NCBI GenBank assembly: GCA_964394665.1
Contig: CAYMYN010000076.1
Location: 1 to 6,870, forward strand
Source: CAYMYN01 sp964394665
GTDB taxonomy: Bacteria > Planctomycetota > UBA1135 > GCA-002686595
Length of the DNA: 6,870 nucleotides
Reading direction: 5' to 3'
Part shown: one piece after another, positions 5,433-6,870 of the stretch
How positions within the stretch are numbered: the stretch's first letter is position 1
Layout: the number at the start of each line of letters is the position of its first letter
Notes under the pieces: generated by a model
Databases searched by the model: none
Seen by the model: only the letters and a program-made list of their open reading frames with translations
Told to the model about the DNA's origin: nothing
Program-made: the position numbers and the translations under genes

Positions 5433-6870
5433 TCATTTGCCAGCACAACTCCCCGGTTCCCCCTCGGGTATGCACGCGCAGCCACCCTCTCCGTGAGTCG
5501 GATGCTGAGCCAGCGATTGCCGTACTACCTCGCGGCAGATTTCCCTCTGTTGTCCCTGGTATTGGTTGCAGCGGGATACGGATTGCACTAAGCAGTTCCT
5601 GCCGCTGTTATCGGCATTTGCGCAGCACTTGGCGAGCTCTTCGCATGTGGAAATGTTATTCTGGCACAAGCCAATTGGTTGGCCAGGCGCACATCCGCAA
5701 CAGGGGACATGCTCGGCCTCATGCTTCATCGTACAATCCTTGACGATTTCCCCGCCCCCACGCTTGCCGGGTGAGGAGCCGGGGGGGAAAGGGTTCCATG
5801 CGCAGATAACTGGCTTTCCTCGGCAACAGATCGTTATCCCGGCAAAACCTTCAGGGCCAAACTCAGCCTGAGCCGCCCGACAGCAATCCTCCGACTCCTG
5901 TGGAAGCGCCTCTGGAATGTTCGGCGAATGCCCGCCTTCATTCAGGACAAAGCTGGCACCAGATTGAGCATAGACGAATGTGGCTTGCGACAGTGAACTT
6001 GCAAAGAAATTCCCGCACATAGAGATACCGTCGTAATGGTGATTTTCATACTCCCGCTGAGCAAATCGACCAAGGTGAGCGGATTGCACTCGCTGCCGCA
6101 CATCAAGGAAGTCCGACCCGACGCGAACTCTCGTCTGTCCGGCGGCACCGCGCCTGTTGTCGACTCCACCCAACACCCCCCTCCCCAACTCCACATCCCC
6201 GCTCGCCAACGTCTCGTCGGTGCTGTCGACCACGCCGTCGAGGTTGAGGTCGCCGCGGATGTCGTAGAGGTCGTTCTCGGCCCAGGCGGCGATTTGGGTG
6301 CGGTCGGCTGCGTCGCGGGTGCCGTCGGAGTCGGCGTCGCCGGCCGGGAGGCCGAAGGGGACGCCGTAGGCGGAGTACTTGACCCACTCGACCATGTGGC
6401 CGGCGGCGGTCACGAGGGCGGAGACGTCGGCGCGCCAGTTCTGGCAGTAGTAGATGCGCTCGTCGAGCGAGCCGTTGTCGTCGGTGTCGCGGTCGCGCAG
6501 GGCGACGAGGTCGATGTAGGAGCTGCCGCCATGGCCGTCGAGGCCGGCTTGGTGGTGGAGGTACTCCTCGTGGGGATCGGTGTCGCCGGCCCAGTAGCGG
6601 GTGACCAGGCGCCAGCGCTCGTCGTAGGCGAGGTGCTCCCAGGTGTCGCTGCCATCGACATCGCCGTCGTCGTCTGTGTCCGCGTGCACAGCGATGCGGT
6701 GGCCGAGGCCGTTGTAGCGGTGCTCGCTGATGAGCGCGTCGTTGCTGCGATTCAGGATCTTCCGCAGGCGGTAGAACGCGTCGTAGACGTACTTGTAGGC
6801 CTTGCCGTCGTCGACGAGGTTGCCGGCGGCGTCGTAGCCGAGCGTGTGCTCGACCGGGCTCGTGCAGTTG
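5433..6870 (-). CDS. RHS/YD-repeat protein, 3' part, with Cys-rich HExxH C-terminal domain
   Basis: The last 478 residues of an RHS protein are present; the 5' end lies beyond the right edge. Numbering from the edge, YD-type repeats are visible at 10-60 (GYDAAGNLVD, YVYDAFYRLRKI, HRYNGLGHRIA) and 80-92. A degenerate core end follows at 266-283 (LGRFAQREY then HHYDGIS). Acidic loops DTDDDGD (64-70), DRDTDDNGSLDE (126-137), GDADSDGTRD (177-186) and GDLNLDGVVDSTDE (206-219) look like dockerin or EF-hand calcium sites between repeats. Residues 281-478 form a separate domain with 20 cysteines, against two in the first 280, and the zincin-type motif HEAEH (383-387, bases 5709-5723) followed by CCGC. 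RHS proteins form a large secreted shell that holds a variable C-terminal toxin. A metallopeptidase toxin, disulfide-stabilised outside the cytoplasm, is an inference from motif and position. GC falls from about 82% (6301-6360) to about 45% (6001-6060), marking the usual core/tail boundary. No intact transmembrane segment is visible in this part. Confidence 0.9.
   Translation of the reverse strand, partial: NCTSPVEHTLGYDAAGNLVDDGKAYKYVYDAFYRLRKILNRSNDALISEHRYNGLGHRIAVHADTDDDGDVDGSDTWEHLAYDERWRLVTRYWAGDTDPHEEYLHHQAGLDGHGGSSYIDLVALRDRDTDDNGSLDERIYYCQNWRADVSALVTAAGHMVEWVKYSAYGVPFGLPAGDADSDGTRDAADRTQIAAWAENDLYDIRGDLNLDGVVDSTDETLASGDVELGRGVLGGVDNRRGAAGQTRVRVGSDFLDVRQRVQSAHLGRFAQREYENHHYDGISMCGNFFASSLSQATFVYAQSGASFVLNEGGHSPNIPEALPQESEDCCRAAQAEFGPEGFAGITICCRGKPVICAWNPFPPGSSPGKRGGGEIVKDCTMKHEAEHVPCCGCAPGQPIGLCQNNISTCEELAKCCANADNSGRNCLVQSVSRCNQYQGQQREICREVVRQSLAQHPTHGEGGCACIPEGEPGSCAGK

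Overview
The window is a GC-rich bacterial segment in which every gene I can support lies on the minus strand, so the biological reading order is from right to left. The host is probably a Planctomycetota-like bacterium. That is an inference from one feature: the RHS/YD-repeat protein at the right edge carries interspersed acidic DxDxDG (dockerin or EF-hand-like) calcium-binding loops, a style I associate with Phycisphaerae and relatives. A GC-rich deltaproteobacterial or myxobacterial host cannot be excluded. No rRNA, tRNA or CRISPR array was seen.

Right part (about 4838-6870): the 3' portion of an RHS/YD-repeat protein enters from the right edge. Its core is GC-rich and has YD repeats and calcium-binding loops. 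Around 6060-6180 the base composition drops, and the protein ends in a cysteine-rich tail of about 190 residues containing an HExxH metallopeptidase-type motif (HEAEH). Ten bases after its stop, behind a strong ribosome binding site, begins a 194-residue exported protein. The layout is that of a polymorphic toxin: conserved RHS delivery core, swapped C-terminal effector, adjacent partner or immunity gene. This is the best candidate in the window for an undescribed system.

Centre (about 1869-4584): a short zinc-ribbon protein, a ParB-like/DNA methyltransferase fusion (beta-class motif order, DPPY and FSGSGT), and a 300-residue protein resembling the phage proteins with a CRxHG...GRYSK signature usually found by terminase genes. 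No terminase, portal or capsid gene follows. The stretch therefore reads as a prophage remnant or a phage-derived modification module. A 253-base non-coding stretch to its right carries two near-identical 19-bp direct repeats 47 bp apart, possibly the end of a lost insertion element.

Left part (541-1671): a 46-residue protein made of two DnaJ-type CxxCxGxG knuckles, then a 304-residue protein with an RNxxxH HEPN motif near its C-terminus. The HEPN gene is clearly lower in GC than the methyltransferase gene, which suggests separate acquisition. HEPN proteins are frequent RNase effectors of defence and toxin-antitoxin systems. Bases 1-540 hold no gene I can support, only a 9-bp tandem duplication and one 8-bp perfect inverted repeat.
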